A DNA stretch of 6,092 bases from Candidatus Lithacetigena glycinireducens (GTDB taxonomy: Bacteria > Coprothermobacterota > HKB111): positions 1 through 6,092 of the forward strand of contig QLUP01000061.1 in assembly GCA_018725485.1 (NCBI GenBank). The letters run 5' to 3'. Made by a program: the position numbers and the translations under genes. This document shows positions 1 through 6,010 of this stretch, piece by piece. Each line of letters opens with the position of its first letter. Within the stretch, counting starts at the first letter, position 1. Below the pieces are notes generated by a model, which saw only the letters and a list, made by a program, of their open reading frames with translations, was not told where the DNA came from and did no database searches.

Positions 1-91
1 TAAATAAGTTTTCCTTTTCCTCAGCTAATTTAGTTAGGGTATTATGCCAGGAAACAAACTGTGATTCTAATTCAGTTAATGTGTGGGTCAT
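1..91 (-). CDS. Unrecognised protein, N-terminal 30 residues only (runs off left edge)
   Basis: An open frame on the minus strand starts at ATG 91-89 and stays open to the window edge; the C-terminus lies outside. The peptide begins MTHTLTELESQFVSWHNTL and continues with a charged stretch (KLAEEKENLF). It looks like an amphipathic helix and has no signal peptide. I do not recognise the family. The start follows the TAA of the SIS gene with no gap (TAA then ATG), and that TAA is in the same frame, so no earlier start is possible. The only Shine-Dalgarno-like string (AAAGGA, plus-strand 106-111) is 14 bases from the ATG, so translation probably depends on coupling to the SIS gene. It is likely the third gene of the ahcY-SIS operon. 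Confidence 0.6.
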   Translation of the reverse strand, partial: MTHTLTELESQFVSWHNTLTKLAEEKENLF

Positions 92-817
92 TTAGAGCAA
101 TTTTATCCTTTCTCTGTATTGTTGGTAATATTTCTGGTTTGCTTCATCTCCTCCGGGTATATTACCAGAAACCCAGATAGGAGGTTTAATGCCTTTTTCA
201 GCTAATTTTAAAGCTATTTCCGTTATAAGGGACCAGAGCAAAGCGATACCCACAACGCCCGATAAGGGAGAAACCTTGATATTATAGCCTGGAATGTCAA
301 TAACAGCATCTCCCTGAGGGATTCCATTGTCGATAACAACATCTGCCAAATCAATTAACTTTTTACCAGAGGGGTGCCTCGAGGGAACCTCTTTATACTG
401 AGAAGAAGTAAGGGCAATTATTTTCAATTTTCTATCACGGGCATTCAGTGCCATTTCTACTGGGACTATGTTAATTCCAGAATTGGAAATAATGAGAATA
501 GGTTCATCTTCCCGGGTTTGGTAACTATCAAGAATGATTTTAGCATATCCTGGCTGTCTTTCAAACCAACTGCTTTTCTTTCCTCCACCAGGAGAAAGCG
601 GTTGTTCTATGATGGGGTTGATGGTAACTAGGCCTCCAGCTCGGTAAAAGAGTTCACTTACCAGGAGTTGGGAGTGTCCACAGCCAAAAACATGAAGAAT
701 GCCACCTTTTTCTAAAGCCTGACTGATTATTTCCGCAGCCTGTTCAATTACAGGTTTTTGACTAAGATTTAATTTATTAAGGTGACCTACAACCAGGTCA
801 AAGTAATTATTACTCAT
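92..817 (-). CDS. SIS-domain phosphosugar-binding protein (UPF0309 / COG4821 type)
   Basis: This 241-residue cytoplasmic protein has a single SIS (sugar isomerase) fold. The N-terminal helix (about 1-37) leads into the first strand and sugar-phosphate loop FGCGHSQ (44-50). ELFYRAGG (55-62), the loop ISNSGINIVPVE (110-121), HPSGKKL (148-154) and PQGD (167-170) follow; all are typical of the UPF0309 family, and the length is normal. SIS proteins bind phosphorylated sugars and either isomerise them or sense them; the exact substrate of this family is not settled, so no reaction is assigned. The gene starts 18 bases after the ahcY stop. The ATG is preceded by an in-frame TAG a few codons upstream, and a Shine-Dalgarno-like AAGGGG overlaps the ahcY stop, about 14 bases from the ATG, which suggests coupling. 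The family call is secure; the specific role is not. Confidence 0.88.
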   Translation of the reverse strand: MSNNYFDLVVGHLNKLNLSQKPVIEQAAEIISQALEKGGILHVFGCGHSQLLVSELFYRAGGLVTINPIIEQPLSPGGGKKSSWFERQPGYAKIILDSYQTREDEPILIISNSGINIVPVEMALNARDRKLKIIALTSSQYKEVPSRHPSGKKLIDLADVVIDNGIPQGDAVIDIPGYNIKVSPLSGVVGIALLWSLITEIALKLAEKGIKPPIWVSGNIPGGDEANQKYYQQYRERIKLL

Positions 818-835
818 AGCAGTTTTCTATTCCCC

Positions 836-2047
836 TTAAGCTTTTTTTAGATATTCTATTTGTTCTTCAGAAAGAGTATCAATCTGAATATTCATGGTTT
901 TTAAAGCCAGCGAGGCAACCTTATTATCTATTTCTTCTGGGACAGGGTGTAGAATATTTTTCAGGTTTGAGCTATTTCTTAAAAGGTAAAGAGCAGATAA
1001 AGATTGTATAGCAAAAGACAGATCCATTATTTCGATGGGATGTCCATCAGCACAAGCAAGATTTACCAACCTTCCTTCGCCCAGTACATTAATTCTTTTG
1101 CCATTTTTTAATATATACTGGGTAATGTTTTTGCGGACTATCTTCCTTTCCTTGCTTATTTCCTGGAGAGAAATCATATTTATTTCCACATCAAAATGGC
1201 CAGCATTACAGAGTATAGCGTTATCTTTCATAGTTTCAAAGTGATTTCTATCTATCACTTTTATGTTACCTGTTGCAGTTATAAAAATATCTCCAATTCT
1301 AGCAGCCTCGTTCATAGAAAGAACTTCAAAACCATCCATTAACGCTTCAAGTGCTTTTATAGGATCAATTTCAGAGACAATTACATTAGCTCCTAACCCT
1401 TTGCCCCTTAAAGCAATTCCTTTTCCAACCCATCCGTATCCAATTACTACCACTTTTTTTCCGGCAATATTAATGTTGGTGGTTCTTAAAATGCCATCCC
1501 ATGATGATTGGCCTGTACCGTATCGGTTATCAAATAGATGCTTACAGAGCGCATCGTTTACAGCAATAACCGGTATTCTGAGCTCCCGATTATTCTCTAA
1601 AGCCTTGATTCTACGGATACCGGTAGTGGTTTCTTCACAGGAACCTAAAACATTTACCAGTAAAGATTCTCTTTCTCTATGTAATAGATAGGTCAAATCA
1701 CCCCCATCATCAATAACTAAATGTGGTTGATGATCCAGGACGCGATTAAGGCTATTTTTAAATTCCTCAGGATTGGCTCCCCAATGTCCATAAACATAAA
1801 TACCATCTTCTTTGAGCGACTGCACTACATCATCCTGGGTAGATAGAGGGTTGCTGCCACAAATAGCCACCTCAGCTCCTCCGGATTTAAAAACCTGCGC
1901 CAGGTAAGCTGTTTTAGCTTCTAAGTGTAAAGTTATACCAACTTTAAGACCCGAAAATGGTTTTTCACTGAGAAAAGAATCTTCGATGGTTTTAAGTATA
2001 GGCATATGTGATTTTGCCCAGCTGATTTTAAGTTGCCCTGAATTCAT
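836..2047 (-). CDS. ahcY: S-adenosylhomocysteine hydrolase (adenosylhomocysteinase), short thermophile/archaeal type
   Basis: The enzyme reversibly cleaves S-adenosylhomocysteine to adenosine and homocysteine with bound NAD, removing the product that inhibits methyltransferases. It is 403 residues long, close to Thermotoga maritima and archaeal forms and shorter than the roughly 430-470 of most bacterial and eukaryotic ones. Visible motifs are HLEAKTA (41-47), SNPLSTQDD (65-73), DDGGDL (113-118), EETTTG (139-144), the catalytic Asn-Lys-Asp region (N164, K169, D173), the Rossmann loop GYGWVGKG (203-210), AGHFDVEI (282-289), EGRLVNL (324-330) and DGHP (334-337). The protein ends soon after the EEQIEYL segment and lacks the C-terminal Lys/Tyr tail that reaches the neighbouring subunit's NAD in long forms. 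An S-inosylhomocysteine-preferring relative, as known in methanogens, cannot be excluded. The ATG has a GAGGTG site 8 bases upstream, and the gene leads the leftward operon. Confidence 0.96.
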   Translation of the reverse strand: MNSGQLKISWAKSHMPILKTIEDSFLSEKPFSGLKVGITLHLEAKTAYLAQVFKSGGAEVAICGSNPLSTQDDVVQSLKEDGIYVYGHWGANPEEFKNSLNRVLDHQPHLVIDDGGDLTYLLHRERESLLVNVLGSCEETTTGIRRIKALENNRELRIPVIAVNDALCKHLFDNRYGTGQSSWDGILRTTNINIAGKKVVVIGYGWVGKGIALRGKGLGANVIVSEIDPIKALEALMDGFEVLSMNEAARIGDIFITATGNIKVIDRNHFETMKDNAILCNAGHFDVEINMISLQEISKERKIVRKNITQYILKNGKRINVLGEGRLVNLACADGHPIEIMDLSFAIQSLSALYLLRNSSNLKNILHPVPEEIDNKVASLALKTMNIQIDTLSEEQIEYLKKA

Positions 2048-2055
2048 ATTGTTAA

Positions 2056-2061
2056 CACCTC
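2056..2061 (-). promoter_or_regulatory. Ribosome-binding site of ahcY
   Basis: Read on the minus strand this is GAGGTG, 8 bases before the ATG at 2047-2045. It is a good Shine-Dalgarno match at good spacing and fixes the ahcY start. Confidence 0.75.
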
Positions 2062-2072
2062 ATTTTTTTATG

Positions 2073-2103
2073 ATTATAACACATCTTAAGAGTCTTTTGT
2101 AAA
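2073..2103 (-). promoter_or_regulatory. Probable sigma70-type promoter of the ahcY operon (extended -10)
   Basis: On the minus strand a perfect TATAAT (2078-2073) is preceded by TGT (2081-2079), giving the extended -10 pattern TGnTATAAT. A -35-like TTTACA lies at 2103-2098 with a long 19-base spacer; shifting one base gives TTACAA with 18. An extended -10 tolerates a weak -35. Transcription would start near 2066, leaving a leader of about 19 bases, too short to hold a riboswitch such as the SAH element. Motif-based; not proven. Confidence 0.6.
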
Positions 2104-2206
2104 ATGATAGATTCTGTAAATTTATAGAAGATATTGCCATCAGTTTATTTTGGTTTCCAAATAGGAATATATAATAAAGTCATGATAACTCATAGAATCA
2201 ATGTTG

Positions 2207-2212
2207 TATAAT
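2207..2212 (+). promoter_or_regulatory. Candidate -10 box for the GTPase operon
   Basis: A perfect TATAAT faces right, 92 bases before the GTPase ATG. No convincing -35 is present at 16-18 bases (GATAAC or TGATAA are the best) and there is no TG extension. A second TATAAT at 2170-2175 is an equally possible alternative. If 2207-2212 is used, the leader RNA is about 85 bases. In such AT-rich DNA the hexamer may occur by chance. Confidence 0.35.
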
Positions 2213-2304
2213 TATTTGTGAGGCAACCCTTTTTATATATTTCTTATGAATAAAAAATATATTAAAAAAATAGTATTTTCAATCCGGAGATTCAGGGTTT
2301 AGAT

Positions 2305-3291
2305 ATGCCAGCTAACCTGACCCCTCAATATCTTGAAGCTGATAAGCGTTTTAGAGAAGCCAAAGATTTAGAAGAAAAAATCAGCGCTCTCAGAGAAATG
2401 ATGGCACTTATACCCAAACATAAGGGTACTGATAAGTTAAGAGCTGATTTAAGAAGAAAATTATCAAAACTGCTCGAAGAATCTCACAAGAGACCTAAAA
2501 AGGGTGGAAGAGCCTACGACCATATCCCCCGGGAAGGTATTGCACAAATTGCATTATTAGGCTTACCTAACTCCGGAAAATCTTCTTTCATTAATTTTTT
2601 TACTAAGGCACGCACTTTAGTAGCTGATTACCCATTTTCAACAACCACACCCGCTATTGGTATGTTAGATTATGAAGATGTACAGATACAAATTATTGAC
2701 CTGCCTCCTTTATGGGAGAAAACCGAATCGTGGGTTTATAACATTGTCAGGAATTGCGACCTGGCAATAATAATTCTTGATAGCACTTCTATCTCTCCTG
2801 GGGAAGATTATCTGGCTATTTCAGATTATCTTTTAAAAGCGAAAATTGCCTTATCCCCAGTAAAGATTGGTGAAGATGAAATGCAATCAATCAGAACTGT
2901 ACCGGCTATTATTGTCCTCAGTAAGTGTGATTTCCCTGAGGATACCGGAAAAGCAGGCGAGCTAAAAGATCTTCTTGGTGATAATTGGGTGGTAACCTTA
3001 TTTTCTATAATAAATCCGCATAACCTTGATTTGTTAAAAAGAGAGATCTTTATCAATTTAAACCTTATAAGGGTTTACACCAAGAAACCAGGTTATCCCC
3101 CGGACCTTGATAGACCGTATGTTTTACCTAAGGGAAGTACTTTGCAGGATGTAGCCTCGGCAATTCATAAAGATTTGAGTAAGGCCTTCAAATTTGCCAG
3201 GGTTTGGAGTAAAGATGGCTCATTAAAAGGAATGGCTGCAGAAAAGAATTATCTGGTAAAAGATAGTGACATTTTAGAGTTTCATAGGTAA
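2305..3291 (+). CDS. TGS-domain GTPase of the DRG/Obg superfamily
   Basis: A 328-residue cytoplasmic P-loop GTPase with a C-terminal TGS domain, resembling bacterial and archaeal DRG-like proteins that are thought to act around the ribosome. In order: a basic, helical N-terminal segment (about 1-75, with the family-typical IPKHKGTDKL at 36-45); the G1 loop GLPNSGKSS (86-94); switch I region YPFSTTTPAIGM (109-120); G3 as DLPP (132-135) in place of the usual DxPG; G4 as SKCD (206-209) in place of NKxD; and the TGS domain (about 254-328) with RVYTKKPGYPPD, the LPKGST turn and the HKD segment. The start ATG has AGGG 7 bases upstream; a TAA at 2263 closes the frame upstream. It heads the rightward operon. 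Role in translation is inferred from the family; the precise target is unknown. Confidence 0.9.
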   Translation: MPANLTPQYLEADKRFREAKDLEEKISALREMMALIPKHKGTDKLRADLRRKLSKLLEESHKRPKKGGRAYDHIPREGIAQIALLGLPNSGKSSFINFFTKARTLVADYPFSTTTPAIGMLDYEDVQIQIIDLPPLWEKTESWVYNIVRNCDLAIIILDSTSISPGEDYLAISDYLLKAKIALSPVKIGEDEMQSIRTVPAIIVLSKCDFPEDTGKAGELKDLLGDNWVVTLFSIINPHNLDLLKREIFINLNLIRVYTKKPGYPPDLDRPYVLPKGSTLQDVASAIHKDLSKAFKFARVWSKDGSLKGMAAEKNYLVKDSDILEFHR

Positions 3292-3313
3292 AATATATAT
3301 CAAATAATTATAT

Positions 3314-3318
3314 GGAGG
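3314..3318 (+). promoter_or_regulatory. Ribosome-binding site of the RCKP mini-protein
   Basis: GGAGG lies 4 bases before the ATG at 3323, within the 31-base gap after the GTPase stop. It is the strongest Shine-Dalgarno match inside the plus-strand operon and supports the very short gene after it being translated. Confidence 0.7.
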
Positions 3319-3322
3319 AAAA

Positions 3323-3427
3323 ATGGCACGCTTTATCTGTGGTAGCTGCGGGCACCAGGTAGAAACGAGATGTAAACCTAAAACCTGTCCCAATTGCGGA
3401 AATAGCGATAATATAAAAAAGGAATGA
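3323..3427 (+). CDS. RCKP-type rubredoxin-like zinc-ribbon mini-protein
   Basis: This 34-residue protein has four cysteines in two pairs: CGSC (C6 and C9) and CPNC (C22 and C25). Between them lies ETRCKPKT, containing the RCKP signature and a fifth cysteine (C17). The two CxxC knuckles should bind one metal ion, zinc or iron, as in rubredoxin-like ribbons, and the CPNCG knuckle is typical. The gene is too short for ordinary gene finding but has a strong GGAGG 4 bases before its ATG, a closed frame and a conserved metal-site layout. It sits 31 bases after the GTPase. Its TGA overlaps an ATG (ATGA) at the start region of the DUF362 gene. A role in electron transfer or as an accessory to the Fe-S neighbour is inference; a purely structural zinc ribbon is equally possible. 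Confidence 0.82.
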   Translation: MARFICGSCGHQVETRCKPKTCPNCGNSDNIKKE

Positions 3428-3434
3428 AAAAATA
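3424..3434 (+). other. ATGA overlap plus A6 run at the start of the DUF362 gene (possible indel, slippage or AUA start)
   Basis: ATG at 3424-3426 overlaps the mini-protein's TGA but reads Met-Lys-Lys-stop (TAA at 3433-3435). The run at 3427-3432 has six A. With seven, the same ATG would read MKKINTIPVKFINLRA, straight into the conserved DUF362 N-terminus. Alternatively ATA at 3432-3434 could initiate: AAAGGA (3418-3423) is 8 bases upstream, an ideal spacing. The open frame upstream is closed by a TAA at 3414-3416. Confidence 0.6.
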
Positions 3435-4538
3435 AATACCATACCTGTCAAATTTATAAATCTCAGGGCCGATAGTCGCGTAAATAGTATTCCTGAAAAA
3501 ATTCGCAGAGTTCTGAAGTTAAACGAGTTTAATAATATTTTTAAAAAGGGAGAGATTACAGCCCTAAAAGTTCATTTTGGTGAACCTGGCAACACTACTT
3601 TTATATCACCAGCTTACTATCAGCCTATAGTGGAAGAGTTGTCTAAAATAGGGGTTAAGCCTTATTTTAGCGATACCAATACTCTTTATTTAGGTCAAAG
3701 GGCTAACAGCGTAGATCATATTAAAGCAGCTAATTACCATGGTTTTAACCTTTCTACCTTTAATGTCCCGGTGATAATCGCTGATGGTTTGTTAGGTCAT
3801 GATGTTGTTTCGGTGGAAGTAAATCTGAAGCATTTCAAAACTGTTCCCGTAGCCTCAGCCTATTATTTTTCTCCTGCTTTCATGGTTGTTTCACATGTCA
3901 AGGGGCATATGGCTTTTGGGTTTGGGGGGGCTATTAAAAATGTCGGAATGGGCATGGTTGGTAGAGCTGGTAAATATAGGATTCATTCCTCTACCAAACC
4001 TATTCTTAAAAAAGAAGCCTGCATAGCTTGTGAGTTATGTATTGATATTTGCCCTCAAAAGGCACTGTATCTGAATCCTGAAAAAATGATTGATGTTTAT
4101 GGAGTAAGGTGCGTCGGCTGCGGTGCTTGTATACCTGCTTGTCCACAGCATGTTTTTCGATTTAATTGGGACAAACCTGCCAAAGAAATGCACGAGAAAT
4201 TAGCCGAAGCCTGTTTTGGGGTTGTTAAAAACAAAAAGGCTCTGTATATAAACTTTTTGACTGATATAACTCCTGACTGTGATTGTGTTTCCTGGAGCGA
4301 TGCTCCATTGGCTGGAGATATAGGTGTTTTATTATCTAAAGATCCGGTGGCTATAGATCAGGCTTCTCTGGATTTACTGGAAAAAGCAGCTGCCCTTCAT
4401 CCTTCTGCCTTAAAACCATCTATAAAGAGTAATCCTTTGCACCATTTACGACCTAACATAGATTCTCACTACCTGCTTGAATATGCAGAGAAGATTAACC
4501 TGGGTTCCAGAAAATATGTTTTAGAAGAAGTCAGTTGA
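3432..4538 (+). CDS. DUF362 domain protein with two [4Fe-4S] ferredoxin motifs (start uncertain)
   Basis: Read from ATA 3432 the protein has 368 residues, the usual size of this family. The N-terminal DUF362 part includes KVHFGEPGNTTFISP, then SDTNTLYLGQR and the central GFGGAIKNVGMG segment. Two ferredoxin-type clusters follow: CIACELCIDICP (C197, C200, C203, C207) and CVGCGACIPACP (C227, C230, C233, C237). The C-terminal part carries the DITPDCDC motif and SKDPVAIDQASLDLL. No signal peptide or membrane segment is visible, so it is probably cytosolic; the biochemical role of the family is not established, though electron transfer is likely from the clusters. The first standard start codon in frame is GTG 3630, which would remove 66 residues including the conserved GEPGNTT loop, so it is unlikely to be the true start. 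The 3' end overlaps the next gene by 4 bases. Confidence 0.88.
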   Translation: MNTIPVKFINLRADSRVNSIPEKIRRVLKLNEFNNIFKKGEITALKVHFGEPGNTTFISPAYYQPIVEELSKIGVKPYFSDTNTLYLGQRANSVDHIKAANYHGFNLSTFNVPVIIADGLLGHDVVSVEVNLKHFKTVPVASAYYFSPAFMVVSHVKGHMAFGFGGAIKNVGMGMVGRAGKYRIHSSTKPILKKEACIACELCIDICPQKALYLNPEKMIDVYGVRCVGCGACIPACPQHVFRFNWDKPAKEMHEKLAEACFGVVKNKKALYINFLTDITPDCDCVSWSDAPLAGDIGVLLSKDPVAIDQASLDLLEKAAALHPSALKPSIKSNPLHHLRPNIDSHYLLEYAEKINLGSRKYVLEEVS

Positions 4539-4948
4539 AAATATATTTTGCTGGTTCAATTACCGGAGGCAGGAATTACCAATCGGTATATAAAGTTATT
4601 GTAGATTACCTTAAGCATCTTGGCCATACTGTTCTTACAGAACATGTCGCTTACCCGTCACAAGGTTATATTAAAGATTATCAGAAAGTTTTTAAGAGCG
4701 ATATGCTAATGCTATATAATTGCGATTTATTAATCGCCGAAGTTAGTTGCCCTTCCACCGGGGTGGGTTATGAAGTAGCTTCAGCTTTATACCTGGATAA
4801 ACCTGTTTTATGTCTATTTAAAGAAGGTGTGGAAATATCAAGCCTGATTAAAGGAAATACTTCAAAGTTGATAAATGTTTATTCCTATTCTTCAGAAACA
4901 GAATTATTGAGAATTATCAAAAGGTACTTGAATGAGCCTCCAGAATAA
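4535..4948 (+). CDS. DNPH1/Rcl-like 2'-deoxynucleoside 5'-monophosphate N-glycosidase
   Basis: A 137-residue member of the nucleoside 2-deoxyribosyltransferase superfamily. It looks closest to mammalian Rcl/DNPH1, which hydrolyses deoxynucleoside monophosphates to a base and deoxyribose 5-phosphate and cleans modified nucleotides from the pool. Motifs are IYFAGSITGGR (3-13), LTEHV (34-38) and IAEVSCPSTGVGYE (67-80). By remembered alignment, Y4, D56 and E80 match the catalytic Tyr, Asp and nucleophilic Glu of rat Rcl (Y13, D69, E93; the 24-residue Asp-Glu spacing is the same), and S74 and S102 match its phosphate-binding serines (S87, S117). Rat R19 appears as T10. A ribonucleotide hydrolase (BlsM/MilB-like) or a transferase cannot be excluded. 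The start is TTG, overlapping the DUF362 stop as TTGA, so translation is probably coupled. Confidence 0.85.
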   Translation: MKIYFAGSITGGRNYQSVYKVIVDYLKHLGHTVLTEHVAYPSQGYIKDYQKVFKSDMLMLYNCDLLIAEVSCPSTGVGYEVASALYLDKPVLCLFKEGVEISSLIKGNTSKLINVYSYSSETELLRIIKRYLNEPPE

Positions 4949-4960
4949 TTTATTTCTCCA

Positions 4961-6010
4961 ATGAATACAATTGTATATAAAGTAGATCCTATTTACCCTG
5001 AAAGTGAGATAATAGAGCAATCGGCCATAATCCTTAAGAGAGGAGGTCTGGTTGCCTTCCCCACCGAAACAGTATATGGTTTGGGGGCGGATACCTTTAA
5101 TGCTGAAGCAGTAAAAAGAATTTTTAAAGCTAAACAAAGACCTATTGACAATCCGCTTATAGTGCATATATCTTCTTTAAAAGAAGTAAGTACAGTTGCT
5201 CGTGATGTTCCCAATCTAGCTTTTGAATTAATGGAATTATTTTTTCCCGGACCCCTTACGCTTATACTCCCAAGAAAGGAGTTAGTGCCACCAGAAGTAT
5301 CAGCTTATTTACCCACCATTGCTCTCAGGATGCCAGCGCATTCTGTAGCTATTGAGCTGATAAAAGCTTTGGGTTCTCCCATTGCCGCCCCCAGCGCTAA
5401 TAGATCAACTAAGGTAAGTTCAGTAACTGCTGAACATGTTCTTGATGACCTAAACGGTGAAATAGAGGTGATACTTGATGGTGGAAAAACCCCCTTAGGA
5501 ATAGATTCAACCGTGGTAGATGTCTTGAGTGATCCGCCGGTTATTTTAAGGCCCGGTTTTATAACTTATGAGGAGTTGAAAGAGGTTATACCAGGCATTA
5601 TTGAATTTAATTATTCGCAAATATACGATTCAGATTTTAAACCAGTTTCTCCAGGAATGAAATACAGGCACTATGCCCCTCAAGTGCCTATGTATATGTT
5701 CATAGGAGAAAAACCCTATGTTTGGGAGGAGATACTGAAAAATAAAATCCTGGAATCTGAGAAGAATATGAAAGTTGGGACAGCAATATCAAAAGAAGGT
5801 TTTATCTATCTTAATCAACCACCAGATTTTTTCTCTTTGGGCTCTTATAACGACCTTACAGAGGTTGCTTCGCGGTTATACTTAACCCTGAGAGAAATGG
5901 AGAAGGTTTACGATATAATTTTAATTGAGGGTTGTGAAGAAAAGGGCATTGGTAGAGCATTGATGAATCGACTGAAAAAAGCTTCCACAAGCATTAAAGT
6001 TTTTAGTTAA
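4961..6010 (+). CDS. tsaC: Threonylcarbamoyl-AMP synthase, Sua5-type (TsaC/YwlC family)
   Basis: The enzyme makes threonylcarbamoyl-AMP from threonine, bicarbonate and ATP, the first step of the t6A37 modification of ANN-decoding tRNAs, in the cytoplasm. At 349 residues it is the long, two-domain Sua5 form. The YrdC-like domain (about 14-205) shows GGLVAFPTETVYGLG (28-42), the KAKQRP nucleotide-binding motif (56-61), NPLIVHI (64-70), FFPGPLTLIL (94-103), PIAAPSANRS (140-149), GIDSTVVD (180-187) and ILRPG (195-199). The linker SPGMKYRHYAP (230-240), which folds over the active site in Sua5, is intact. The Sua5 domain (about 243-345) ends with GRALMNRLKKAS. The start ATG is 12 bases after the preceding stop, which is in the same frame; no clear Shine-Dalgarno site is present, so it probably relies on coupling. 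Family and function are secure. Confidence 0.96.
   Translation: MNTIVYKVDPIYPESEIIEQSAIILKRGGLVAFPTETVYGLGADTFNAEAVKRIFKAKQRPIDNPLIVHISSLKEVSTVARDVPNLAFELMELFFPGPLTLILPRKELVPPEVSAYLPTIALRMPAHSVAIELIKALGSPIAAPSANRSTKVSSVTAEHVLDDLNGEIEVILDGGKTPLGIDSTVVDVLSDPPVILRPGFITYEELKEVIPGIIEFNYSQIYDSDFKPVSPGMKYRHYAPQVPMYMFIGEKPYVWEEILKNKILESEKNMKVGTAISKEGFIYLNQPPDFFSLGSYNDLTEVASRLYLTLREMEKVYDIILIEGCEEKGIGRALMNRLKKASTSIKVFS

Larger units (their letters stand above)
2048..2304. other. Divergent AT-rich intergenic region
   Basis: This 257-bp stretch separates the two divergent operons. It carries the ahcY promoter and ribosome-binding site at the left, one or two TATAAT boxes facing right, and a very AT-rich tract with A-runs (about 2230-2280). 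I see no RNA gene, no intrinsic terminator (none is needed between divergent genes), no long inverted repeat and no convincing riboswitch fold. Confidence 0.7.

Noticed and set aside
374-631. 85-codon plus-strand frame inside the SIS gene
   Set aside because: Antisense to a well-supported SIS gene, no recognisable protein features.
1263-1691. 142-codon open frame on the plus strand
   Set aside because: It lies wholly inside and antisense to ahcY, whose protein motifs are clear; no ribosome site or recognisable domain. Treated as a shadow frame.
2254-2279. AT-only imperfect inverted repeat (AAAATAT with GTATTTT)
   Set aside because: Weak A-U/G-U pairing in DNA that is almost entirely A and T; expected by chance.
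2048-2304. SAH or SAM riboswitch in front of ahcY
   Set aside because: The predicted leader is only about 19 bases and no matching conserved core or pseudoknot is visible in the divergent region.
2826-3056. 76-codon minus-strand frame inside the GTPase
   Set aside because: Antisense to the G4 region of the GTPase; no supporting signals.
3924-3930. G7 run in the DUF362 gene as a possible frameshift site
   Set aside because: The frame is intact across it and encodes the expected GFGGAIKN segment, so no shift needs to be invoked.
4904-5214. Two minus-strand frames (4904-5167 and 4993-5214) opposite the DNPH1-like/Sua5 junction
   Set aside because: They are antisense to the conserved YrdC domain coding region and look like low-complexity shadow peptides.
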